A DNA stretch of 64,000 nt from Janthinobacterium fluminis. GTDB lineage: Bacteria > Pseudomonadota > Gammaproteobacteria > Burkholderiales > Burkholderiaceae_D. The notes under the pieces were generated by a model. The model was given only the letters and a program-made list of their open reading frames with translations, was not told where the DNA came from and ran no database searches. Numbering within the stretch: the stretch's first letter is position 1; every line of letters begins with the position of its first letter. The stretch lies in contig NZ_JAQQXR010000003.1 of NCBI RefSeq assembly GCF_028595325.1, positions 434,001 to 498,000 on the forward strand, in the 5' to 3' direction. Shown in pieces: positions 1 through 10,567 of the stretch. Position numbers and translations under genes: made by a program.

Positions 1-515
1 CCAGCTGGAAATGCGTCATCACGACGGCGAACCAACAGGCCCGCCAGGGCGTCCGGCTGCTGCCGGGCGTCACCGAAGTCACGGCCGCGAGCGTCGCCGC
101 CGAAGCCAGTTGCGCCACGCTGCAAACGATGATTACCAGCCTCAACACTGTGGCCAACCAGGGCGCCCATTCCGGCTTCTACATGCTGTCGGCGGTCCAG
201 GCGCACGAAAACCTGCACATCACGCAATACCGTGGCGACATCGCGCCCCACTACGCCACGCTGAAGACGGCCGTCGAAGCCTTGAGCGTGCCGGCAGCCG
301 GCATTGCCGACGCGGCGGCGGCCAAGGCGGCCATCAAGGCCCTGCCGGCTTTCACGGCGGCAATGGCGACCTTCCACGCGGGCGACGTGGCCGCCAACAA
401 CAAGACGGCCGCGCACACCTTGGCGGCATCCTTCAACGTGGTCGAGCACGCCGTCGTCGACCCGATGATCGCGACGATCCGGACGCGCAAGACGGCGCTG
501 GCATGTCCGCCCTAA
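1..515 (+). CDS. Unknown protein with HExxH motif, 5' end cut off
   Basis: This reading frame is open from the left edge, with its first full codon at base 3, and stops at 513-515, so the N-terminus lies outside the window. I do not recognise the family. The sequence holds HENLH, which fits the HExxH zinc-binding motif of zincin peptidases, within a short segment AHENLHITQYR. A later VEHAVVDP segment could supply another ligand. The rest is Ala-rich and helical. The next gene starts inside its last codons (13-bp overlap), which suggests translational coupling. A metallopeptidase or secreted toxin-like role is only a guess from the motif. Confidence 0.5.
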   Translation, partial: SWKCVITTANQQARQGVRLLPGVTEVTAASVAAEASCATLQTMITSLNTVANQGAHSGFYMLSAVQAHENLHITQYRGDIAPHYATLKTAVEALSVPAAGIADAAAAKAAIKALPAFTAAMATFHAGDVAANNKTAAHTLAASFNVVEHAVVDPMIATIRTRKTALACPP

Positions 516-1075
516 GCGGTGCCCTGCTCGCATGCGCGCTGACTTTCTCAAACTGCATAGCGGCCCCCCAGACCAAAGAGGCAAACATGTTTCCAGACCA
601 TGCACATTGCGTTACCGACCCGGAGAGCAATCTCGAAGCCAGCCTGAGCGTAGCGCAAGGGAGCGATGGCGGCGCTGCCGCAGTCGACGTCGAGCTGCGC
701 AATCCGTCCGCAGACGAGGTGGTACTGAAGGTCAACGCCGAAACGTCGGCCTTCATCATGCTGACGGTAACCGACGGGCAAGGGACGGTACTGTCCAAAC
801 CTGCCAAGAAATTTAACTCGTCGGAAACCCAGCGCTATGAAACGGTGCGCATCGGGGGCGGGGGATCGCATCGCTGGCGCGTGCCGCTGGCCGCCCAGCT
901 CGACGCGGGCGCGCTACCGGAGGCCGGGCTGAAGGGGCGGCTGGTCGTCAACGTCGCGCTGCTCTTCAATAAAGCTGGTGGCGGCCGAGGCGCCGATAAC
1001 GGATATCAGAGCGCCCTGCTGACGCTGTTCGACATGGACATTTTCTTCACGCCGACGGCGCTGCGCGGCTTTTAA
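503..1075 (+). CDS. Putative secreted protein of unknown function
   Basis: A 190-aa protein. I chose the ATG at 503, which overlaps the end of the preceding gene, because it gives a hydrophobic N-terminus (about residues 4-20, ending near CIAAPQ) that looks like a Sec signal peptide. The Cys there is not in a clean lipobox. The mature part is rich in short beta-type segments (VDVELRNPS, LVVNVALLF), as in immunoglobulin-like or accessory periplasmic proteins. No catalytic motif is visible. Overlap with the HExxH gene implies the two are expressed together. Confidence 0.5.
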   Translation: MSALSGALLACALTFSNCIAAPQTKEANMFPDHAHCVTDPESNLEASLSVAQGSDGGAAAVDVELRNPSADEVVLKVNAETSAFIMLTVTDGQGTVLSKPAKKFNSSETQRYETVRIGGGGSHRWRVPLAAQLDAGALPEAGLKGRLVVNVALLFNKAGGGRGADNGYQSALLTLFDMDIFFTPTALRGF

Positions 1076-1108
1076 ACTGGACAAGACCAGACCCCGTTTG
1101 GTTTTCTC

Positions 1109-1332
1109 TCAGTCGAGAATCGCACGAAGACGCGCGAGGGTATCTTCAACGACAAATTCAGGGGCAGTCTCGATTCGCTTTGCGCCACGGGCCTCAAGAT
1201 CGAGCATGCGAATTTGGTTCACGAGCGCCACCCCTTGCGTCTTGGTTCCGGCCCCGCTCAACGAGGCGGCAAATCCGGTTCTAAACCAACCATCACAATG
1301 TCGCCCCACGCGAACTTGACGGGCCTCACCAT
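1109..1332 (-). pseudogene. mazF/pemK-type toxin remnant with internal deletion
   Basis: On the minus strand an ATG at 1332 overlaps the antitoxin stop and starts a MazF-like N-terminus (VKFAWGDIVMVGLEP) that stops after 24 codons at 1260-1258. A typical PemK/MazF C-terminus (SLSGAGTKTQGVALVNQIR to LARLRAILD) continues in another frame to 1109. The usual central part of about 40 residues is missing between the two halves. This reads as one toxin gene of about 110 codons that lost its middle and its frame. Endoribonuclease activity should be absent. The antitoxin next to it is intact. Confidence 0.75.
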
Positions 1333-1577
1333 GCTTCACGGCCTACCGGAGGCGCGTTACCCCATGCTGCCATATCCGCAGGCTCCCGTGCGCTGTTGTC
1401 GCACTGGGCAAGCAGATCATTCAAGGAAAACGCAGGGCGCTTTGCTTTCAGGAGAACACCATCTGCCCTGACATCAACGGTCAATTTATCGCCCAATGTA
1501 ACTTTGAGCACACCCAGGAGTTCAGTCGGCAACCGCACCGCCGCACTGTTGCCCCACTTTTGAACTGACAATTCCAT
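1326..1577 (-). CDS. mazE: MazE-type antitoxin (AbrB fold)
   Basis: An 83-aa protein with the swapped-hairpin AbrB/MazE DNA-binding start (MELSVQKWGNSAAVRLP) followed by an acidic C-terminal tail that in this family wraps around the toxin. It normally neutralises a MazF ribonuclease and represses its own operon. Here the downstream toxin gene, whose start overlaps this stop (ATGGTGA), is truncated and frameshifted. The antitoxin is therefore an orphan, possibly kept as a regulator or as an anti-addiction gene. Confidence 0.85.
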   Translation of the reverse strand: MELSVQKWGNSAAVRLPTELLGVLKVTLGDKLTVDVRADGVLLKAKRPAFSLNDLLAQCDNSAREPADMAAWGNAPPVGREAW

Positions 1578-1914
1578 AGATCCTCCAATGTTTATTCATT
1601 GTAGATTCGCCCTGTCCGCGAAGCCAAGAAAAGAGGAAAAAAGTGCACTAAGGTCTGGTTATGCTGGACAATGTAGAAAATAAGATACTGCCAATGACGG
1701 GAAGGGGCTGAGTCAAGGTTTGCGATTTCGATATCAATCCGATATGGTTTGCGCATAGACCCAAGCAGTCAAGAGTTTGATATGTGGACCCATGTCCGCT
1801 GTGTCGTCGGAGAACACTTGTTTTACGAAAGCTTGCTATCGGCCAGGTGCGGGCTTTGTTGAGTTCGTGGAGTGGCCTACGCACCGCAATTGACAAGTCG
1901 AAGAGGTGCTGCAA
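1578..1914. other. Intergenic stretch, nothing recognised
   Basis: About 340 bp of visibly lower G+C than the surroundings, between mazE and a small membrane-protein gene. No convincing coding sequence, RNA or repeat is visible. A ribosome-binding AAGAGG at 1901-1906 belongs to the next gene. With the broken toxin gene to its left, the stretch may mark a remnant of acquired DNA. Confidence 0.4.
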
Positions 1915-2283
1915 ATGAAATTGCTACGTCGAACTGCTGCCTTAGTCGAGCATGAGGCAATAGAGGGAGAGTTTGTTCGATTAGAGCTTTTGGATGATGC
2001 TGCATTCCAAATTGCACGGGGCCGACATTTGGCTCGACGTCCTATGCCGGCGAGGACCGACAATGCAGGCGTAACCTTTGTGCTTTCACTGTTTGGTGCC
2101 CCAACATGCCTTCTTTTTGGCCTGATTAAGGGGGACAGCGTACTTTTGAGTTTATCAATCTTCTGGCTAATCGTAGGCTTTGTCCTGTTTTTCTACTTGG
2201 CGCTAGCCGCAAGATACTGGCGTGAGCACCGCGCTATCATCTCGGAAGAGTTGCGGCGCTACGGGGCGGCTTCATTCGGATGA
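1915..2283 (+). CDS. Small membrane protein, unknown
   Basis: A 122-aa protein starting at ATG 1915, which has AAGAGG eight bases upstream. A GTG at 1906 overlaps that site and is less likely. The first half is soluble and basic/acidic mixed. The second half has two transmembrane segments (about residues 53-73 and 77-100) followed by a charged tail (REHRAIISEELRRYG). I do not recognise the family. Base composition is lower in G+C than in neighbouring core genes, which would fit acquired DNA. Confidence 0.5.
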   Translation: MKLLRRTAALVEHEAIEGEFVRLELLDDAAFQIARGRHLARRPMPARTDNAGVTFVLSLFGAPTCLLFGLIKGDSVLLSLSIFWLIVGFVLFFYLALAARYWREHRAIISEELRRYGAASFG

Positions 2284-2464
2284 AGTCTAGGACTTGCTGA
2301 TGGTGGGTAACAAATGGTGCCTATCCGCCATTCCAGCGAGCGGCTTATGGCAATCGCTGAATCAAATGTTGAAGTCCATCCATCGCATCACCCCAACGTC
2401 TACTTCGGAGCGTAAGCTGTCAGTCAAACAACGTTCATATACAAGGTTAACAAGGATAAAAACG

Positions 2465-3040
2465 ATGGGTAAGGGAAGACTGGAAGCATTCAGCGATGGC
2501 GTCATCGCGATCATCATCACCATCATGGTGCTGGAACTGAAAGTACCGCATGTGGCTGACTGGGCGGCGTTGCAGCCGCTGATTCCGGTGTTCCTCAGCT
2601 ATTTGCTGAGCTTCATCTACGTCGGTATTTACTGGAACAACCACCACCACATGCTGCACGCGGTCACGCGCGTGGACGGCCGCATTTTGTGGGCCAATCT
2701 GCACCTGCTGTTCTGGCTGTCGCTGATCCCCTTCGTGACCGGCTGGGTCGGCGAGAACCACGTCGCATCGGTGCCGGTGGCCCTGTACGGCGTCGTGCTG
2801 TTGATGTGCGGCCTGGCGTACAAGCTGCTGGCGCTCGCCTTGGTCGCCCACCACGGCAAGGATTCGTCGCTGGCGTTGGCGTTGGGAAAAGACCGCAAGG
2901 GTCTGGTGTCCGTCGCCGCCTACGCGCTGGCGATTCCGCTGTCGATGCTGCACGCGTGGATAGGCGTCGCCTTCTATGTCGGCGTCGCCGTGCTGTGGTT
3001 CATCCCCGACCGCCGCATCGAGAGTCGGTTGGCGCCTTGA
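2465..3040 (+). CDS. TMEM175/DUF1211-family membrane protein
   Basis: A 191-aa integral membrane protein. It starts MGKGRLEAFSDGVIAI, the FSDG signature of TMEM175 (DUF1211) proteins, whose bacterial members form proton-leaky potassium channels. Several transmembrane helices follow, along with a conserved NNHHHMLH segment in the second or third helix. ATG 2465 is chosen because it begins at the family N-terminus and has AAGGA upstream; an in-frame extension to 2294 has no family match. It stands alone, with spacers on both sides. Confidence 0.85.
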   Translation: MGKGRLEAFSDGVIAIIITIMVLELKVPHVADWAALQPLIPVFLSYLLSFIYVGIYWNNHHHMLHAVTRVDGRILWANLHLLFWLSLIPFVTGWVGENHVASVPVALYGVVLLMCGLAYKLLALALVAHHGKDSSLALALGKDRKGLVSVAAYALAIPLSMLHAWIGVAFYVGVAVLWFIPDRRIESRLAP

Positions 3041-3223
3041 GCCGGCCCCAGGCAGATCGCCGCAATGCCGAAGCAAGGGCCGCTCCGGCGCCGCCGACAT
3101 CGCCGGCGAACCGTTTATATCGTTGCTGATGACTCAATGGTTCTCTGCTGCTATGATCTGGCGCTTAGCCCGCCATAGTCCGCCACTATCGCGACCTCTG
3201 TTGTACTACCATTGAAAGATGTT

Positions 3224-5359
3224 ATGGCCCGTCCTCAAATGCTCGTCCTCGCCGCCAGTATTTTGCTGGCCCATGTCGCCCACGCCGCACCAGCGGCCCC
3301 AGCCGCCATGATTGCCGCCGTCAATCCCTTCTTCCAGGCCAGCCCGCTGCCGCTGCATATGCCGCAGTTCGACAAGATCCGCAACGAGCACTATGCGCCG
3401 GCGTTTGCCGAGGGCATGAAGCGCCAGTTGGCCGAGGTCGAGGCCATCGCCAACAACGCCAAGCCGGCCACCTTCGACAACACCATCGTCGCGCTGGAGC
3501 GCAGCGGCCAGTTGCTGGGCCGGGTGCGCGCCGTGTTCGAGAACATGTCGGGCGCCAACACGAACGAGGCGATGGAGGAGATCGAGCGCGACCTGTCGCC
3601 GAAGCTGGCCGCGCACAGCGACAGCGTCTTGTTGAACGACAAGCTGTACCGGCGCATCGCCACACTGTACGCGAAGCGCGACAAGCTGGGCCTGAACGCC
3701 GAGGCGAAGCGCCTGCTGGAACGCTATAACACCGATTTCGTCCGCGCCGGCGCCAAGCTGTCCGCCGCCGACAAGGAAACGCTGAAGGGCTACAACGGCG
3801 AACTGGCCGCGCTGGCGACGGCGTTCAGCCAGAACCTGTTGAAGGAAACTAATGCGCTGGGCTTGCTGGTGGACACCCGCGCCGAGCTGGACGGCATGAC
3901 GGCGAACGCCATCGACACGGCCGCCGCCGCCGCCAAGGCCGCCGGCCAGGACGGCAAGTTCCTGATCGCGCTGACCAACACGACGGGCCAGGCGCCGCTG
4001 GCGGTGCTGACGAACCGCGCCGTGCGCCAGCGCCTGATGGAGGCGTCGATGACGCGCGGCAGCCGCGGCGGCGAGTTCGACAACCGCGCCGCCGTCGTCA
4101 AGCTGGCCAAGCTGCGCGCCGAACGGGCCTTGCTGCTCGGTTACCCGAATTACGCCGCCTACGCGCTGGAAGACCAGACGGCGAAGACGACGCTGGCCGT
4201 CAATACGCTGTTGTCGGACCTGGCCAAGCCGGCCGTGGCCAACGCGCGCCGCGAGGCGGCCGACCTGCAGGCCCTGGTCGACGCGGAAAAAGGCGGTTTC
4301 CAGGTCGGCGCCGCCGACTGGGCCTTCTACACGGACAAGCTGCGCGCCTCGCGCTTCAATTTCGACGAGAACCAGTTGAAACCGTATTTCGAGTTGAACA
4401 GCGTGCTGAACAATGGCGTCTTCTACGCCGCCACAAAGTTGTACGGCATCACCTTCAAGGAGCGCAAGGATTTGCCGGTCTACAACCCGGACGTGCGCGT
4501 GTATGACGTCATCGACGCCAACGGCAAGCCGCTGGCCCTGTTCATCGCCGACTTCTATGCGCGCAGCAACAAGCGCGGCGGCGCCTGGATGAACGAATAT
4601 GTGTCGCAGTCGAAGTTGCTGGGCACGCATTCGGTGGTGGCGAACCACTTGAACATTCCTAAGCCGCCGGCCGGCGAGCCGACCTTGATGACCTTCGACG
4701 AGGTCACGACCCTGTTCCACGAGTTCGGCCACGCGCTGCACGGCATGTTCTCGGACGTGACCTATCCGCGCTTCTCCGGCACCAGCGTGCCGAGCGACTT
4801 CGTCGAGTATCCGTCGCAGGTCAACGAGATGTGGGCCGTGTGGCCGGAAGTGCTGCAGAACTACGGCAAGCATTACCAGACGGGCGCGCCGATGCCGAAG
4901 GAGTTGCTGGACAAGGTGATGGGCACGAAGAAGTTCAACCAGGGTTTCATGACGACGGAATACCTGGCTGCGTCGCTGGTCGACCAGCGCTGGCATCAAT
5001 TGACGCCGGCGCAGGTGCCGTCCGACGTGCTGGCGTTCGAGGCGGCCGCGCTGAAGGAGGCCGGCGTCGATTTCGCGCCGGTGCCGCCGCGCTACCGCAC
5101 GACGTATTTCTCGCACAGTTTCTCGGGCGGCTATTCGGCCGCCTACTATGCCTACCTGTGGAGCGAGAAGCTGGACGCGGAATCGGTTAACTGGTTCAAG
5201 GAAAACGGCGGCTTGCTGCGCAAGAACGGCGACTGGTTCCGCCAGAAGCTGCTGGCGCGCGGCGGCACCGACGACGCGCTGCAGTTGTTCCGCAACTTCC
5301 GCGGCCGCGACGCCAAGGTCGATGCGCTGCTGGAGCGCCGCGGCCTGGCCGGCAAGTAA
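3224..5359 (+). CDS. M3-family peptidyl-dipeptidase (Dcp-like), periplasmic
   Basis: A 711-aa zinc peptidase of the thimet oligopeptidase/Dcp family, which cleaves short peptides. The zinc site is HEFGH at residues 499-503 within LFHEFGHALHG, with the conserved downstream glutamate region FVEYPSQVNEMW. The first about 22 residues (MLVLAASILLAHVAHA) are a signal peptide, so it acts in the periplasm. E. coli Dcp is about 680 aa without a leader. ATG 3224 is preferred over an in-frame TTG at 3212. It appears monocistronic and is followed by a strong hairpin. Confidence 0.9.
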   Translation: MARPQMLVLAASILLAHVAHAAPAAPAAMIAAVNPFFQASPLPLHMPQFDKIRNEHYAPAFAEGMKRQLAEVEAIANNAKPATFDNTIVALERSGQLLGRVRAVFENMSGANTNEAMEEIERDLSPKLAAHSDSVLLNDKLYRRIATLYAKRDKLGLNAEAKRLLERYNTDFVRAGAKLSAADKETLKGYNGELAALATAFSQNLLKETNALGLLVDTRAELDGMTANAIDTAAAAAKAAGQDGKFLIALTNTTGQAPLAVLTNRAVRQRLMEASMTRGSRGGEFDNRAAVVKLAKLRAERALLLGYPNYAAYALEDQTAKTTLAVNTLLSDLAKPAVANARREAADLQALVDAEKGGFQVGAADWAFYTDKLRASRFNFDENQLKPYFELNSVLNNGVFYAATKLYGITFKERKDLPVYNPDVRVYDVIDANGKPLALFIADFYARSNKRGGAWMNEYVSQSKLLGTHSVVANHLNIPKPPAGEPTLMTFDEVTTLFHEFGHALHGMFSDVTYPRFSGTSVPSDFVEYPSQVNEMWAVWPEVLQNYGKHYQTGAPMPKELLDKVMGTKKFNQGFMTTEYLAASLVDQRWHQLTPAQVPSDVLAFEAAALKEAGVDFAPVPPRYRTTYFSHSFSGGYSAAYYAYLWSEKLDAESVNWFKENGGLLRKNGDWFRQKLLARGGTDDALQLFRNFRGRDAKVDALLERRGLAGK

Positions 5360-5374
5360 GCCGTCCGCCAGCCG

Positions 5375-5411
5375 CGCCTGTGCGCCGCCCGCCGGCGGCG
5401 GTGCACAGGCG
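5375..5411. terminator. Hairpin after the M3 peptidase gene
   Basis: A perfect 9-bp inverted repeat (CGCCTGTGC at 5375-5383, GCACAGGCG at 5403-5411) encloses a GC-rich loop that can itself fold. No U-run follows, so intrinsic termination is uncertain. Confidence 0.35.
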
Positions 5412-5534
5412 GGGCCGGACTCCGGGGGCCGGCCCCGGTCCTTGCTATCATGCCGTAGTGCGCCGCTTGGATTTTTGCCAAACTAGTGCTTCGGCAGTAT
5501 GTGCGTTATCAATAAATATGAGTAAGATGTAACT

Positions 5535-5747
5535 ATGAACGAGCAGGATTTACATGGCGTGACGCTGGAGGCGATCGTAACGCGCTTGCAGGCGCATTAC
5601 GGCTGGGCCGAGTTGGCCAAGCGTATCGATATCAATTGCTTTATCAGCGAGCCCAGCGTCAAGTCTAGCCTGAAGTTTTTACGCAAGACCCCGTGGGCCA
5701 GGGCCAAGGTGGAGCAGCTCTACCTCGTGACGCAGTTTACCAATTGA
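5535..5747 (+). CDS. VF530-family (DUF2132) DNA-binding protein
   Basis: A 70-aa protein that matches the VF530 family almost end to end: [25 protein letters not shown] and [13 protein letters not shown] are family hallmarks. Structures of this family show a small helical fold proposed to bind DNA; the cellular role is unknown. The next gene (DUF4404) begins 11 bp after its stop, so they are probably cotranscribed. Confidence 0.9.
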   Translation: MNEQDLHGVTLEAIVTRLQAHYGWAELAKRIDINCFISEPSVKSSLKFLRKTPWARAKVEQLYLVTQFTN

Positions 5748-5758
5748 CGGGAAATAGC

Positions 5759-6031
5759 ATGGACAGCAATCTGAAGGCATCGTTAAAAAACCTGCGCGCC
5801 AAATTGGCGCTCACCGGTCCTGTCGATGAGGAGTTGCAGGAATTGTTGTTGCAGCTGGACGGGGACATCAAGCAGTTGCTGGAGCGCCGCGTCGAGGATA
5901 CGCAGGACAGCACCACCTACGGCCTGGCCGAGCGCACCCAGGAAATCTCTGCCAAGTTCGCGGTCCAGCACCCGCAGCTGGAGCCGGCGCTGCGCGAGCT
6001 GGGCACGATCCTGGCGAACATGGGCATCTGA
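5759..6031 (+). CDS. DUF4404-family small protein
   Basis: A 90-aa helical, charged protein starting MDSNLKASLKNLRAKL, with an amphipathic or coiled-coil-like pattern through most of its length (DEELQELLLQLDGDIKQLLERR). It resembles DUF4404 proteins common in Betaproteobacteria, function unknown. It follows the VF530 gene closely in the same orientation. Confidence 0.75.
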   Translation: MDSNLKASLKNLRAKLALTGPVDEELQELLLQLDGDIKQLLERRVEDTQDSTTYGLAERTQEISAKFAVQHPQLEPALRELGTILANMGI

Positions 6032-6067
6032 ACCGCTGCGGGGCCGCCGGCCCCGCTGGCCTGATCG

Positions 6068-6580
6068 TCAAGGGAACGCCAGCATAGGCGGTTCCTCGCC
6101 GCCGAAGCTCACTTCCGGATGGCGCCGCTCTATCATCGACTCGATTTCCTTCACGCGCCGCACCGGCACGTCGACGATCAGCAACACCTGCCCGCGCGAA
6201 ATGCGCTCGGCGAAGCGCGCCAGGCGCGTGTTCGGCACGGCCGCCGCGTTCATGCCGGAGGCCCAGGCGCCGAAGATGGCGCCGCCCAGCGCGGCCACCA
6301 GGATGGCCACGGTGCGCAGCGTCAGGCCGTCGGGCGGGAACATCACCAGGAAGATGCCGGCGCCCAACCCGGCCACGCCGCCGATCAGCATGCCCAGTTG
6401 GGCGCCATGCACGAGGTCGGTTTTCTCCAGCGCGTTCAAGTCCGGCATGTCGGGCAGCAAGGTGCCTTCGCGCGCCAGGAAATGCATGTGGCGCTCCTCT
6501 ATCCGGGCCAGCAACAGTTCGTCGAGCATGGCGCGTCCGCTCGCCACGCTGGGTAACATAAAGTACAGTCTGCGACGCAT
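6068..6580 (-). CDS. DUF1269-like membrane protein
   Basis: A 170-aa protein with two close transmembrane segments around residues 64-82 and 88-110, rich in Gly/Ala (GMLIGGVAGLGAGIFLVMF), like glycine-zipper DUF1269 or general-stress-type membrane proteins. The C-terminal third carries a soluble domain (QVLLIVDVPVRRVKEIESMI) with the conserved RRHPEV turn. ATG 6580 follows an AGGAG site. It is transcribed divergently from ygiQ, and its tail faces the DUF4404 gene. Function unknown. Confidence 0.65.
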   Translation of the reverse strand: MRRRLYFMLPSVASGRAMLDELLLARIEERHMHFLAREGTLLPDMPDLNALEKTDLVHGAQLGMLIGGVAGLGAGIFLVMFPPDGLTLRTVAILVAALGGAIFGAWASGMNAAAVPNTRLARFAERISRGQVLLIVDVPVRRVKEIESMIERRHPEVSFGGEEPPMLAFP

Positions 6581-6791
6581 GGCGTTCTCCTCGTTGCGAT
6601 GGTGGTCTCTTAGTTATAGTAGGCGCGATAATAAAATGCAAACGCCATTTGCGGATGGCGCCGCCATCGCCCGTTTTTCTTGGGTAAACTTCACAAGTGA
6701 TTGAAAAATAAACGTTTTTTTTCATAAAATTGTGCCGTAAAGGCGCTGGCTTGAGGCCGCGCCTTGACATTTCCGGTACAATTCGTTCCAT

Positions 6792-9140
<2,349 letters not shown>

Positions 9141-9343
9141 GCGCCGCCCGCTGCCGCTTCGCCGGGGGCGGCAGCACAAGGCGCCTTGAAAAAATGGCGC
9201 GCGGCCCAATCTTTCCTCTGAGGTAGGCGCCCCGCGCCTACGCTCGCCTTTCCTCTGCGCAAGCCCCGCCCCCGGCGGTGATGTCCAGACGTATATTTCC
9301 TCCTGCAGAGGCTTCATCCACATCACTTTTTCCGAGGTGCTTT

Positions 9344-9733
9344 ATGGGTATGCTCAGCAATATTTTCAACAAGATCTTCCACCGCGATGCGCCCGCCGAG
9401 GCCGCGCCTGCGGCCGCCGCGCCGGCCGCCGAAGCCAGCGCCGCCAGCCCGGCCGCCGCGCCGGTGGCGATGCAAGAAGTCGACGTCGAGGCCCTGCTCA
9501 ACGACAAGGCGCAGCAGCACGCCGAAAAGCTCAATTGGCGCAGCTCCATCGTCGACCTGCTCAAGTTGCTTGAACTCGACAGCAGCCTGGCCGCCCGCAA
9601 GGAGCTGGCGCAGGAATTGCATTTCAGCGGGGACAGCAACGACTCGGCGTCGATGAACATCTGGCTGCACAAGCAGGTGATGAACAAGCTCGCGGCCAAT
9701 GGCGGCAAGGTGCCCGCCGAGCTGAAGGACTGA
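9344..9733 (+). CDS. DUF3597 domain protein
   Basis: A 129-aa protein with start MGMLSNIFNKIFH, an Ala/Pro-rich linker at about residues 13-45, and a C-terminal DUF3597 domain with the typical NWRSSIVDLLKLLELDSS and MNIWLHKQVM blocks. The start at 9344 follows GAGGTG. The fold resembles small helical, LysM-associated domains, function unknown. It stands alone between ygiQ and ahpC. Confidence 0.85.
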   Translation: MGMLSNIFNKIFHRDAPAEAAPAAAAPAAEASAASPAAAPVAMQEVDVEALLNDKAQQHAEKLNWRSSIVDLLKLLELDSSLAARKELAQELHFSGDSNDSASMNIWLHKQVMNKLAANGGKVPAELKD

Positions 9734-9830
9734 TCCCCCACCGCGGCCGGCCGGCGTTTCCGGCGGCCGCTCCCGAAACGGCAGGAACAGGGATAATACT
9801 GTTCTTCTTATGCACGGCGCGATAGTCAAA

Positions 9831-9887
9831 ATGTATCAAAACTATTGCAACAATCAATTTTGCATATGAACGAAAACACCGTAAACT
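9831..9887 (+). promoter_or_regulatory. OxyR-like site and promoter of ahpC
   Basis: Two imperfect copies of the ATAGnTnnnAnCTAT OxyR half-site lie at 9831-9845 (ATGTATCAAAACTAT) and 9853-9867 (ATCAATTTTGCATAT), separated by 7 bp. The second overlaps a -35 element TTGCAT (9860-9865), followed by a 16-bp spacer and a -10 TAAACT (9882-9887). OxyR activation of ahpCF is well established in Proteobacteria. The match here is good but not perfect. Confidence 0.55.
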
Positions 9888-9924
9888 ACGTTTCATTGAT
9901 TCACCACACCACGAGGAAACTACT

Positions 9925-10488
9925 ATGTCTCTGATCAACACCCAAGTTAAACCATTCAAAGCAACCGCCTTCCACAACGGCAAATTCGTCGACGTCAGCG
10001 AAGCATCGCTGAAGGGCAAATGGTCGGTGTTCGTGTTCTACCCAGCCGACTTCACCTTCGTTTGCCCGACCGAACTGGAAGACCTGGCCAACAACTACGC
10101 CGAATTCCAAAAACTGGGCGTGGAAATCTACGGCATTTCGACCGACACCCATTTCGCCCACAAGGCATGGCACGACACCTCGGACGCGATCAAGAAAGTG
10201 AACTACCCGCTGATCGGCGACCCGACCACCATTCTGTCGCGCAACTTTGAAGTGCTGATCGAAGAAGAAGGTCTGGCACTGCGCGGCACCTTCGTCATCA
10301 ATCCGGAAGGCCAGATCAAAGTGCTGGAAGTGCATGACAACGGCATCGGCCGCGACGCTTCCGAGCTGCTGCGCAAAGTCAAGGCAGCGCAATACGTGGC
10401 CTCGCATCCGGGCGAAGTGTGCCCAGCGAAATGGACCGAAGGCGCCGCCACGCTGACCCCGTCGCTGGACCTGGTCGGCAAGATCTAA
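9925..10488 (+). CDS. ahpC: Alkyl hydroperoxide reductase AhpC (2-Cys peroxiredoxin)
   Basis: A 187-aa typical 2-Cys peroxiredoxin that reduces organic hydroperoxides and H2O2 in the cytoplasm. The peroxidatic cysteine is C47 ([13 protein letters not shown]) and the resolving cysteine is C166 (GEVCPAKW), one residue off the E. coli numbering. It has the family's normal length. An AGGAA site precedes the ATG. ahpF follows 79 bp downstream as its reductant. Low synonymous diversity and CTG/CGC-rich codons suggest high expression. Confidence 0.97.
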   Translation: MSLINTQVKPFKATAFHNGKFVDVSEASLKGKWSVFVFYPADFTFVCPTELEDLANNYAEFQKLGVEIYGISTDTHFAHKAWHDTSDAIKKVNYPLIGDPTTILSRNFEVLIEEEGLALRGTFVINPEGQIKVLEVHDNGIGRDASELLRKVKAAQYVASHPGEVCPAKWTEGAATLTPSLDLVGKI

Positions 10489-10567
10489 GTCGTTGTAAGC
10501 AGTCATCGATGCCGGACCGGCCGGTCCGCTCCGGCATCCGCTCTTCTGTAAAAATAAGGAAAAAATC

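Noticed and set aside
3206..5116. 636-codon minus-strand ORF opposite the M3 peptidase
   Set aside because: A shadow of codon bias in high-G+C DNA: Arg/Val/Gln-rich, no family features, while the plus strand encodes a complete peptidase.
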